A stretch of 27,390 nt of DNA from CAZDFU01 sp964504985 (GTDB lineage Bacteria > Patescibacteriota > Microgenomatia > Daviesbacterales > UBA10151). Numbering within the stretch: position 1 is the first letter of the stretch; every line of letters starts with the position of its first letter. This document shows positions 14,225 through 20,951 of this stretch, in pieces. The notes beneath the pieces are model-generated. The model was not told where the DNA came from. It was given only the letters and a program-made list of their open reading frames with translations, and did no database searches. Position numbers and translations under genes: made by a program. The stretch covers positions 1-27,390 of the forward strand of contig CAZDFU010000013.1 in the NCBI GenBank assembly GCA_964504985.1, read 5' to 3'.

Positions 14225-14695
14225 TTAATTTAAAATCCAAATATAGAAGTTTAAAATTGTGGCAAAGCTCACCCAAAGGATGTATGGAACTAGAAGATAT
14301 GCAGCTAGTTTAGATATTTTATGGAATTTGACTATTGTTATCAGAATAAGTACCCAGAGGATGATAATATCAAGCAGTCCTAGTATTGGTGAGTGCAGAC
14401 CAAAAAATAGAATAGACCAGATGAAATTAAAGAAAAGCTGAGTTAAAAACACAAGCAGCGCTTCTTTTACCTGTTTCTTCTTTAACCCTTGTTTCCATAC
14501 AAGAAAGGCCGAAACTCCCATCAAAAAATATAAAATTGTCCAGACAGGCCCAAAGATCCAATTAGGAGGAGAAAAAGGTGGTTTGTTTAAAGTGCTGTAC
14601 CAGGCAGGGATTGCTGAAAGAGTAAATGGAGTACTGATAATTCCTACAAGTTCACAGCCAATTACAGCTATTAGGAGTTTGAAGAACTTGTTCAC
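14225..14695 (-). CDS. tspO: TspO/MBR family membrane protein
   Basis: The 156-aa protein has five membrane helices and the family signature WYSTLNKPPFSPPNWIFGPV (residues 32-51), followed by WTILYFLMG and, later, FNFIWSILFFG and WVSFATILNFYIW. TspO proteins bind porphyrins and related ligands in the membrane and are linked to oxidative-stress or tetrapyrrole responses; the ligand here is unknown. Length is typical. The start is GTG at 14695, supported by a TATACT box (minus strand, 14707-14702) six bases upstream, which predicts a leaderless message with a GTG start. The gene is transcribed in the same direction as the kinase upstream but has its own promoter. Confidence 0.95.
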   Translation of the reverse strand: MNKFFKLLIAVIGCELVGIISTPFTLSAIPAWYSTLNKPPFSPPNWIFGPVWTILYFLMGVSAFLVWKQGLKKKQVKEALLVFLTQLFFNFIWSILFFGLHSPILGLLDIIILWVLILITIVKFHKISKLAAYLLVPYILWVSFATILNFYIWILN

Positions 14696-14701
14696 TAATT
14701 C

Positions 14702-14707
14702 AGTATA
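14702..14707 (-). promoter_or_regulatory. -10 box of tspO; predicted leaderless GTG start
   Basis: On the minus strand TATACT (14707-14702), then GAATTA, then GTG at 14695. No Shine-Dalgarno fits between them. Confidence 0.5.
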
Positions 14708-14782
14708 TGCATATTAAACCGTTATTACAATCATCTCCGCAGTTATAAATGCAACATATCAACACTATAAAAAAAGCAGTCT

Positions 14783-15721
14783 CTATTGTTTTGATTTTAC
14801 ACCATTGATATCTTTTACGGATGATTCCCAATTGCCTTCAGGCAACCATTTTTGGAGATTTTTTGCAGCTCTATAAAAAGATGGGTGATCCTTTTTTGTG
14901 TTTGTTAACATTCCAGAATATACTGCTAATTCTTGGAGTATAGCCCAAAGTATAATGGCTTCTTTATTTAGTTTGAGCTTTGAAAGCTGCTCATAATTTT
15001 TAATTACTAAATCTAAGATGGTTTCATTTATCCGATGCATCTGTCTAAATTCCTGTTCAGGATGACCAATATTTGTATCTCCAAAATCAACTACACCAGT
15101 TAAATTAGTTCCCTCAAACATTAAGTTCTCATTATGTAGATCATCATGTAAAACTACTTCAGGAGTATCATATTGTAAAGATTTCCATCTTTTATAGTAT
15201 TCTTTAGCTAACTTGTCTTGTTGGGTGTTAGGAAAAGTTATCTTTTCTAAGGATTCCTCAAAATATATCACCCAGGGTTGTTCTTCCAGAGAATCAAGTT
15301 CTAATTTTCTACGGTGATCCATAGCCTGATTTACTGGTAGCATTGAATGCATTGCGTATGCAAATCTGGCAATTTTTTCAGCTATATCTTCTTGTTGCTC
15401 TACCGATAATTGTCTAATTTCATCTGCACTTAAATGATTACCAGGAACAAAACTAGCAATAAAGTAAGGAGGATTAGTACCTTTGCCTAATATTTTAGGA
15501 ATAAATAACTGATCAAGCGATTCTAGATCTATCAAAACTTGCTCTTCATACTGATCCCTTTGGTAGGCATAGCCGTTTCTAGGAAACTTTAAGGCATATT
15601 TGTCATCAACAAGTCCCACCATGTTGTCATAACCATGTTCAATGAATCTGATATTTTTGGCTTCAGGATAAAGATGTCTAATAATTTCTTTAGCTGTTTC
15701 TGTATCGGCAAATATTGTCAT
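14783..15721 (-). CDS. Aminoglycoside phosphotransferase-fold kinase
   Basis: The 312-aa protein has the APH/choline-kinase fold. The N-lobe Lys is in KYALKFPRNG (41-50, Lys45), the catalytic loop is VLHDDLHNENL (190-200) with Asp194 and Asn199, and the metal-binding DFGD is at 212-215 followed by NIGHPEQE. These residues suggest an active small-molecule kinase. Such genes are often annotated as antibiotic resistance, but chromosomal members more often act on choline, homoserine, sugars or unknown metabolites, and no substrate can be read here. TATAAT (minus strand, 15735-15730) lies eight bases before the ATG, so the message is probably leaderless. It is the last backbone gene before the proposed integrative element. 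Confidence 0.9.
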   Translation of the reverse strand: MTIFADTETAKEIIRHLYPEAKNIRFIEHGYDNMVGLVDDKYALKFPRNGYAYQRDQYEEQVLIDLESLDQLFIPKILGKGTNPPYFIASFVPGNHLSADEIRQLSVEQQEDIAEKIARFAYAMHSMLPVNQAMDHRRKLELDSLEEQPWVIYFEESLEKITFPNTQQDKLAKEYYKRWKSLQYDTPEVVLHDDLHNENLMFEGTNLTGVVDFGDTNIGHPEQEFRQMHRINETILDLVIKNYEQLSKLKLNKEAIILWAILQELAVYSGMLTNTKKDHPSFYRAAKNLQKWLPEGNWESSVKDINGVKSKQ

Positions 15722-15729
15722 GTGCTCTT

Positions 15730-15735
15730 ATTATA
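15730..15735 (-). promoter_or_regulatory. -10 box of the kinase gene; predicted leaderless start
   Basis: On the minus strand TATAAT (15735-15730), eight bases, ATG at 15721. The 146 bases from here to the proposed attL contain no convincing gene. Confidence 0.5.
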
Positions 15736-15867
15736 GTCCAACAGTTGTCAGACTACGTTCTACCGTCCTACTTCATGCCGACAAATTACGATCATCAGCC
15801 AAAACAATTCCATTCAGGATAACCAAATCTCACGTTGCTAAGGCCTGGGCTGCAACTAGTAGACGCT

Positions 15868-15884
15868 GTTAGAACCTATTTTAT
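15868..15884 (+). other. Putative attL
   Basis: GTTAGAACCTATTTTAT shares 15 of 17 bases with the putative attR at 25147-25163. It lies 147 bases upstream of the kinase start codon on the chromosomal side. Confidence 0.5.
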
Positions 15885-15939
15885 CAATTCAAAACAACAA
15901 TTTCAGCCAGCATATCAGCCTAGTTTTTAATGAATTCCA

Positions 15940-16098
15940 TCAATGCTCATTCAATTCATTAAGCATTTCTCTGATTTTTCTTTCCTTCACTGTTTTATAG
16001 AGCAGATTCACAGCGTTAGCGACATTCCGATATACCTTATCTAATTGTTCAGGAGTAGCAGTATCGAGATTTGTTGAACTCTTATAATTTTTACTCAA
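15940..16098 (-). CDS. 52-aa charged helical protein near attL, unknown function
   Basis: A TTG at 16098 opens a 52-codon frame: MSKNYKSSTNLDTATPEQ, then LDKVYRNVANAVNLLYKTVK, then ERKIREMLNELNEH. The composition is protein-like and the second half would form amphipathic helices. No ATG fits, because an in-frame stop lies just upstream. I recognise no family. The position next to the element end and the small size suggest a recombination accessory or directionality factor, or an antitoxin-like protein, but this is a guess. The + strand of the same stretch is not coding. Confidence 0.5.
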   Translation of the reverse strand: MSKNYKSSTNLDTATPEQLDKVYRNVANAVNLLYKTVKERKIREMLNELNEH

Positions 16099-16312
16099 TT
16101 TAATAAATGATTACACAAACAGTTGTAAATGTACATGAATTTGTTTATAGTTAAATAAGAAGCAAGTTTGCAGCCTTACGAAGCATACAAGCCTTTTAAG
16201 TCAGATCGCTCTTGATATTCATTGAGAAAAGAGAGGGATAAAACTTAAAAGAAAGTATCCTCTATCTCACTTCAGGTTTACACTCCATTTTTATAGCTTT
16301 CATTTGAGAATT
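16099..16312. other. Non-coding stretch with an imperfect hairpin
   Basis: No gene is seen. GAGAGGGATA (16231-16240) and TATCCTCTATCTC (16257-16269) form an imperfect hairpin. On the minus strand this region lies downstream of the structured region and may be the end of that transcript. Confidence 0.35.
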
Positions 16313-16481
16313 AAGACGATTAGGAGAACGATCCTGTTCTGAGCTGTCCAGCCTGAACAGCATGCGACTATCGTCTTGATCGTGGTGGTAAGGACGGATG
16401 GGCTGTAAGAAGCGTCCGTAGATGCACTTAATAAAAATATTGAGTGCCGCCTAAATGTAACTAGGAATTGAGTTTAGGTGG
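16313..16481. ncRNA. Row of stable hairpins, possible structured RNA
   Basis: Four stems follow one another in 170 bases. AAGACGAT (16313-16320) pairs perfectly with ATCGTCTT (16370-16377) and encloses CTGTTC/GAACAG (16334-16339, 16355-16360). ACGGATG/CGTCCGT (16394-16400, 16413-16419) has one G-T pair. GCACTTAATA/TATTGAGTGC (16424-16433, 16438-16447) has an AAAA loop. CCGCCTAAA/TTTAGGTGG (16447-16455, 16473-16481) has one G-T pair. The density and the G-T pairs suggest folding as RNA. The strand is unknown: the G-T pairs exist only if the + strand is transcribed, whereas the neighbouring genes lie on the minus strand. It matches no RNA family I know. Confidence 0.4.
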
Positions 16482-16691
16482 AAGCCGTTGTTGTCCTAGC
16501 AAGGGTGAGAGTGTAAGAACTGCATAATCGGCAACCATGCAGTCGCCAAAACAGGTATCCTCTTGGAAAGCCAAGCAGTTTGCATGAGCAACATCTGCAT
16601 GATGCGCCCCAAATAATAAAGAAGCGGAGTCCATATCACAAAAACGCATGACTTCATATCTTGTTAGTTTTGAAAAAAGCACTTGATGCAT
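16461..16691 (-). CDS. Possible 76-aa Cys/His-rich protein downstream of the nuclease gene
   Basis: This frame lies 64 bases after the nuclease stop on the same strand. The product has Cys18, His30, His31, His36, Cys39, Cys47 and Cys51, a set that could bind zinc, within MRFCDMDSASLLFGAHH and the stretch that follows. Codon choice looks reasonable, but no family is recognised and its 3' end overlaps the last hairpin of the structured region. There is no Shine-Dalgarno, and a weak TACGAT lies five bases upstream. It could be a third gene of the nucleotidyltransferase/nuclease operon, or a chance frame in a structured RNA. Confidence 0.3.
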   Translation of the reverse strand: MHQVLFSKLTRYEVMRFCDMDSASLLFGAHHADVAHANCLAFQEDTCFGDCMVADYAVLTLSPLLGQQRLPPKLNS

Positions 16692-16755
16692 AGGGGATCG
16701 TAGTACCTAATTAATAAGGAGAAAGAATCAGTTAATAAATAATTGTGGAACTAAT

Positions 16756-17460
16756 CTATTTACTATCTTTTTTAACAAAACTTAAATAGTCATCTACTTC
16801 AAGTGCGGGGACAGAGCCAAGTGATCTGAGTCTTTCAATCAACTTAAGTAAGAAGAATGCTAAGATTGGTTCTTTCTCTCGAACTAAGATTGTTTCACTG
16901 TCAATAACCTTGATGCCAGAATTCAAGCAAAGCACAAAAGATAATTCAGATTCAGTCTTAAGGTTTTCATATATGCTTTGGCTTCCATTATCTCTTGTTA
17001 AAATGCCGCCTACTACCTCAAATAATTCTTTTTTGTTCTTCCCCATTATATGAACAAAGCTTGCTGATGTTCTTTTTAATCGTTTCACACTTTTAAGTTT
17101 TTTTACTGCGTAGTCGTAATTTGCTTTACTTAATTTAGGTTTAACTTCAAAAACTGCATATACCCCTTCTGCTGGAATATATACAACATTTTCACCTCTA
17201 AAGATAAAGGGGGTAAAATGTCTGTCATAGATAATAACGTCAATCTGTTCACTTATATTGCCTTCGTGATCTACCACAAACCCACTATCAACACTGTATC
17301 TTTCGGGTAAGTAATTTCGCAATAGTCCTATCCAATTTAATTCAGTTTCACTACCTTTAGCTGTGGGGTGATATATCTCATCAATTTTACTTGATAATTT
17401 TTGACGCATTTCTTCGTCTAAAGCATTGAACAATTTTTGTATATTAATCTTTTTAGTCAT
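16756..17460 (-). CDS. DUF6602-like PD-(D/E)xK nuclease, probable effector of the nucleotidyltransferase
   Basis: The 234-aa protein has a short helical N terminus, then HPTAKGSETELNWIGLLRNY (31-50), SVDSGFVVD (56-64), EQIDVIIYD (71-79) and GVYAVFEVKPKL (99-110). Glu38/Glu40, Asp74 and Glu105-Val-Lys107 fit the E...D...E-x-K layout of a PD-(D/E)xK nuclease. The overall pattern resembles DUF6602 as I recall it. The rest is helical and may sense a ligand or form oligomers. The start lies three bases after the nucleotidyltransferase stop, so the two are one operon and likely one system. By analogy to CBASS, the nuclease would be switched on by the nucleotide product and degrade DNA. Target and activation are not shown by sequence. 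Confidence 0.7.
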   Translation of the reverse strand: MTKKINIQKLFNALDEEMRQKLSSKIDEIYHPTAKGSETELNWIGLLRNYLPERYSVDSGFVVDHEGNISEQIDVIIYDRHFTPFIFRGENVVYIPAEGVYAVFEVKPKLSKANYDYAVKKLKSVKRLKRTSASFVHIMGKNKKELFEVVGGILTRDNGSQSIYENLKTESELSFVLCLNSGIKVIDSETILVREKEPILAFFLLKLIERLRSLGSVPALEVDDYLSFVKKDSK

Positions 17461-17463
17461 ATT

Positions 17464-18234
17464 TCAGGCAATAATACTAGTCCAATATTGTTGGTTTGAA
17501 GCTACTTTCGCTGCACTAATAATCTTATTCTTTTCTGTTTGGGTTAGTAGAGATGAAAGGTAATTGTTTGAATTTGCAGGATCAATAATAGTTGTAAATA
17601 ATGGGTTTTGTGAATCTTTTGCCAACTCTTTGAGAATATGAAATGCATTGTTACCAAGATTTGATATATCAGTTGATCTTCCACGCAATATTTGGAGTGA
17701 AAGGTACTCCAAATATATTGAGGGGAAGTCCAATTGGTTGAGTTCTCTCCAAATCTTTATGATTTTAATTTCATTTGTTCTACCAGAGTTTGAAATATCA
17801 TATATGTGTTTTTGAATATTCGTTTGCTGTCTAGTGTTTGTTTTAGATACATATAGCCAATGATCATTAGTATTTCCTGTATGTTTTCTTGCAGGAGTAA
17901 CATCAACCATTAATCCATTCAGGTTAATTCGGATGGATACATTTTGCTTGCGTATACCAGAATAAATGTTTCTTAATTCTGAGTACAATGACTCATAAAT
18001 GCTTTCTAGTCCACCATTATTTGCATTACACTCACTACTTAATGAAACAAGAAAATCTACATCAGAAGCAATAGAGATAGCAGTTCCTTTTGCTCTTGAA
18101 CCCGAATTCAAAGTTTCTATGTAACATGAGCTTGCCCAGTTTTGTAATATGCCTTTCAAGTTGTTAATCGCTGTCGAATAAGGAGATAAATCCCGTGCTT
18201 GATATTTTTGAAGTATATTTAATAAATACGGCAT
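17464..18234 (-). CDS. CD-NTase-like nucleotidyltransferase (candidate CBASS-type cyclase)
   Basis: The 256-aa protein has the full active site of the DNA polymerase-beta-like nucleotidyltransferase fold: NSGSRAKGTAISIASDVDFLV (43-63), with the Gly-Ser motif at 44-45 and metal ligands Asp58 and Asp60, and the third Asp111 in LMVDVTPAR (108-116). The helical half contains IKIIKIWRELN (156-166) and YLEYLSLQILRG (174-185), the K-x-W and L-E-x-L segments of CD-NTase and OAS-like enzymes. It is shorter than most characterised CD-NTases (about 300-400 aa). The adjacent nuclease gene supports a signalling role. A stand-alone toxin-type or tRNA-modifying nucleotidyltransferase is the alternative. It is divergent from lexA, with 72 bases between start codons. 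Confidence 0.75.
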   Translation of the reverse strand: MPYLLNILQKYQARDLSPYSTAINNLKGILQNWASSCYIETLNSGSRAKGTAISIASDVDFLVSLSSECNANNGGLESIYESLYSELRNIYSGIRKQNVSIRINLNGLMVDVTPARKHTGNTNDHWLYVSKTNTRQQTNIQKHIYDISNSGRTNEIKIIKIWRELNQLDFPSIYLEYLSLQILRGRSTDISNLGNNAFHILKELAKDSQNPLFTTIIDPANSNNYLSSLLTQTEKNKIISAAKVASNQQYWTSIIA

Positions 18235-18264
18235 ATTTGAGTTGATTTTTTCAAAAACAAAGGG

Positions 18265-18299
18265 TTGACTTTCGTAACACTTTCGGTATTTAATATAAT
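18265..18299 (+). promoter_or_regulatory. lexA promoter with direct-repeat candidate operator
   Basis: TATAAT (18294-18299) lies seven bases before the lexA ATG (18307), predicting a leaderless message. A TTGACT (18265-18270) lies upstream; it pairs at a better distance (16 bases) with TATTTA (18287-18292). Two copies of ACTTTCG (18268-18274 and 18279-18285) repeat at 11 bases, one helical turn, and overlap the -35 box. This is a candidate site for LexA that could also affect the divergent nucleotidyltransferase gene. Confidence 0.5.
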
Positions 18300-18306
18300 A
18301 TATACT

Positions 18307-18921
18307 ATGAAAAATATCAATAGATCAGTAACACCAAAACAGAAGCAAGTGTTTGATTTTATATCAATTTTTGCCGCTAAACATGGATACGCACCATCCT
18401 TAGAAGAAGTAGGCAAGGAATTAGGCTTAGCCATTTCAACCATTCACCAACATGTAATGGCACTCAAATCAAAGGGTTACTTAAAAAAAGAAAATAACCA
18501 ACCGAGGGGTGTATCAGTTATGGAAAAGACAACAGATGTGACTGAAATTCCATTATTAGGAATAATTGCTGCTGGTGTACCTATTGAACCATACGAAAAT
18601 CCAGAACCAATAAAGGTTCAGAAATCATTAGTTTCATCAAGGGGCGATTTTTATGCATTAAAGGTAAAAGGTGACAGTATGATTGAAGATGGAATTTGGG
18701 ATGGAGACATAGTAATAATCAAACATCAACAAACTGCAGACAATGGTGATACTGTCGTAGCTATTACGGAAAATGGGGCAACACTTAAAAGATTTAAGAA
18801 CCAAGATGGCAAAATTTTTCTTGAACCGAGGAATCCCAAACTTGAAAACATTTATCCAAAAACTTTAGAAATTAGAGGAAAATTTGTAGGTTTAATAAGA
18901 AATAATATTAATAATAGCTAA
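18307..18921 (+). CDS. lexA: LexA repressor / self-cleaving SOS regulator
   Basis: The 204-aa protein is complete. A winged helix (1-62, with TPKQKQVFDFI and LAISTIHQHVMALKSKGYLKK) leads to the cleavage region LLGIIAAGVPIEP (83-95, Ala89-Gly90). The catalytic dyad is Ser124 in KGDSMIEDGI and Lys161 in ATLKRF. All residues for RecA-stimulated autocleavage are present, so it should repress its targets until DNA damage. The start is the ATG at 18307; the frame is open to a TTG at 18265, but that codon is part of the -35 box. Its place inside a mobile defence island, between a nucleotidyltransferase/nuclease operon and two methyltransferases, suggests local control of the element rather than a general SOS regulon. 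Confidence 0.95.
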   Translation: MKNINRSVTPKQKQVFDFISIFAAKHGYAPSLEEVGKELGLAISTIHQHVMALKSKGYLKKENNQPRGVSVMEKTTDVTEIPLLGIIAAGVPIEPYENPEPIKVQKSLVSSRGDFYALKVKGDSMIEDGIWDGDIVIIKHQQTADNGDTVVAITENGATLKRFKNQDGKIFLEPRNPKLENIYPKTLEIRGKFVGLIRNNINNS

Positions 18922-18936
18922 AAATTTCAGCTCATA

Positions 18937-19935
18937 ATGACTAACAAAATAAACACTCCAAATAAAAATGGATTGCAGAATCCTACAGTTGTTTCACTGT
19001 TCAGTGGTGCTGGTGGCATGGATTTAGGACTTGAAAAAGCAGGACTCAATATTATTTGGGCTAATGATAATGACAAAGACTCTGTTGAAACATATAAGCT
19101 CAATTTCAAATACACTCAAGCTATTTGTGAGGATGTTTCAATGATAAAGTCAGATGATATCCCGGACGCTGATTTGATTGTTGGGGGTTTTCCTTGCCAA
19201 GGTTTTTCTGTCGCTAATAAATTCCGTAAAGTTGATGACTCTAGAAACATATTATATTTGGAAATGCTTCGGATTATTACTGACAAACAACCAAAATGGT
19301 TTATAGCCGAAAATGTTAGGGGGATATTAAATATTGGTGGAGGAGCAGTAATTCAAAAAATAGTAGATGATTTTGAAAAAGCAGGGTACTCTGTTAAATA
19401 CCAATTAGTTAATATGGCTGATCATGGAGTACCACAAATGCGTAAAAGAGTAATAATCATGGGAACTAGGAAAGACTTAATGCCAGATTATGAACTTTCT
19501 TATCCAGAGGTGTCACATTCTCAGGTTGAAAATGATAAACTAAAAAAGTGGGTATCTGTAAATGAAGCATTTACGAGACTAGCTTCTTTAGGTAATATTC
19601 CAGACTTAGATGTGGGATCGAAATATAAAGTGAGTGTGCGAAATTTCACTGGACATAGGATTACTGATGGTAATAAACCAAGTCCAACAATATTGGCAAG
19701 AGGAAACGGAAAAGGAGGAGTAAACGCTACTCCTCATCCGAATGGCCTCCGTAGAATGACAGTTAGAGAATCTGCATGGGTGCAGACTTTTCCACACGAC
19801 TTCATTTTTTTTGGCTCGGTTAATTCACAATATCGGCAAATAGGAAATGCTGTACCAGTGATATATGCAGAAAAATTAGGCACTATGCTTACGAAGGTTT
19901 ACGAGAAATATAAGCAGAATAAATTAAAGAAATGA
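18937..19935 (+). CDS. C5-cytosine DNA methyltransferase, first of a tandem pair
   Basis: The 332-aa enzyme has motif I VVSLFSGAGGMDLGL (18-32), motif IV GGFPCQGFS (83-91) with catalytic Cys87, motif VI ENVRGIL near 121, motif VIII PQMRKRVIIMG, and motif X QIGNAVPV near 304. It is closely similar to the next gene along its whole length, which shows a local duplication. It starts 15 bases after lexA and ends in a four-base ATGA overlap with the second methyltransferase, so the three form one operon. There is no Shine-Dalgarno. Two m5C enzymes beside one endonuclease usually mean that each modifies one strand of an asymmetric site. Confidence 0.96.
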   Translation: MTNKINTPNKNGLQNPTVVSLFSGAGGMDLGLEKAGLNIIWANDNDKDSVETYKLNFKYTQAICEDVSMIKSDDIPDADLIVGGFPCQGFSVANKFRKVDDSRNILYLEMLRIITDKQPKWFIAENVRGILNIGGGAVIQKIVDDFEKAGYSVKYQLVNMADHGVPQMRKRVIIMGTRKDLMPDYELSYPEVSHSQVENDKLKKWVSVNEAFTRLASLGNIPDLDVGSKYKVSVRNFTGHRITDGNKPSPTILARGNGKGGVNATPHPNGLRRMTVRESAWVQTFPHDFIFFGSVNSQYRQIGNAVPVIYAEKLGTMLTKVYEKYKQNKLKK

Positions 19936-20951
19936 AAACTATTAAGAATACTAATAACTCGCCAACTGTTGTTTCACTATTTAGTGGTGCTGGTGGTATG
20001 GATTTAGGATTCAAAAATGCAGGATTTAATATTATTTGGGCAAATGATAATGATTCAGACTCTGTAAAAACTTACAATATTAATTTTGGTGAACATTGTG
20101 TATTAGCAGACATTGAAAATGTACCTTCCACTGAAATTCCAAACGCAGATGTAGTAATCGGAGGGTTTCCTTGCCAAGGTTTCTCTGTGGCAAATATGAA
20201 ACGCTCTAAAGATGACAGCAGAAATAAATTGTATCTAGAAATGAAAAGGGTAATTAACGACTTAAAACCAAAGGCATTTTTGGCTGAAAATGTTAAAGGG
20301 TTACTGACAATGGAGAAAGGTGAAGTATTTAAGATGATATTAAAGGAATTTTCTGATGTTGGATATGATTGTAAATACACATTATTTAATGCAGCTAATT
20401 ATGGAGTTCCACAAACTCGACAAAGAGTTATGATTCTCGGAATCAGAAAAGACTTAAATCCAAATATTAATTTCCCGCCAAATCCTACGCACAGTAAGCA
20501 ACCCCTTGATGGACTTAGGCCTTGGGTTTCAATCGGAGAGGCTTTATCTAGAATTCCAGAACCTGATTCCAGTCATAATCTTAAAAATCATGAATACTCA
20601 AAGTTTAAGTTAAAGTTTAATGGCTATATTAGTAACCGACATGTCGATCCTGACAAACCCTCACCAACTATAACGGCTAGAGGGGATAATAAGGGTGGGG
20701 CAATGATAATGCACCATCCAAAAAATCACAGGAGGCTTTCATGTAGGGAAGCGGCTGCCATACAAAGCTTTCCACTTGATTTTGAATTCTATGGTGCAAT
20801 GACTTCTGTTTATAAACAGATTGGAAATGCTGTACCAGTCAAACTCGCTGAGGCTGTAGCGAAGTTGTTGTATCAGTATTTTGAAACATATGAAGAATTA
20901 CCAGTAATTCAACAAAAGTCCGAACCATCACAATTACAGTTAATAGTTTAA
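19932..20951 (+). CDS. C5-cytosine DNA methyltransferase, second of a tandem pair
   Basis: The 339-aa enzyme repeats the layout of its neighbour: VVSLFSGAGGMDLGF (13-27), GGFPCQGFSVANM (77-89) with catalytic Cys81, ENVKGLLTM near 118, PQTRQRVMILG and QIGNAVPVKLAE near 300. The target-recognition region (roughly 185-260) differs more from the first copy than the core does, as expected if the two read different strands of an asymmetric sequence. The start overlaps the previous stop (ATGA). The C-terminal tail is longer and ends in a Gln/Ser-rich stretch. Its stop overlaps the convergent HNH gene by four bases. Confidence 0.96.
   Translation: MKTIKNTNNSPTVVSLFSGAGGMDLGFKNAGFNIIWANDNDSDSVKTYNINFGEHCVLADIENVPSTEIPNADVVIGGFPCQGFSVANMKRSKDDSRNKLYLEMKRVINDLKPKAFLAENVKGLLTMEKGEVFKMILKEFSDVGYDCKYTLFNAANYGVPQTRQRVMILGIRKDLNPNINFPPNPTHSKQPLDGLRPWVSIGEALSRIPEPDSSHNLKNHEYSKFKLKFNGYISNRHVDPDKPSPTITARGDNKGGAMIMHHPKNHRRLSCREAAAIQSFPLDFEFYGAMTSVYKQIGNAVPVKLAEAVAKLLYQYFETYEELPVIQQKSEPSQLQLIV

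Noticed and set aside
15720..15872. Fifty-codon + strand frame ending inside attL
   Set aside because: It starts within the kinase start codon, overlaps its promoter, has an odd Ser/Arg-rich composition and no recognisable feature. Probably chance.
16313..16691. Integron attC site, retron or tmRNA
   Set aside because: The core sequences do not match attC consensus boxes, no reverse transcriptase is present, and tmRNA-conserved ends are absent.
18265..18306. Earlier TTG start for lexA
   Set aside because: The TTG belongs to a TTGACT -35 box and the extra residues fall in the promoter. The ATG at 18307 gives a standard LexA N terminus.
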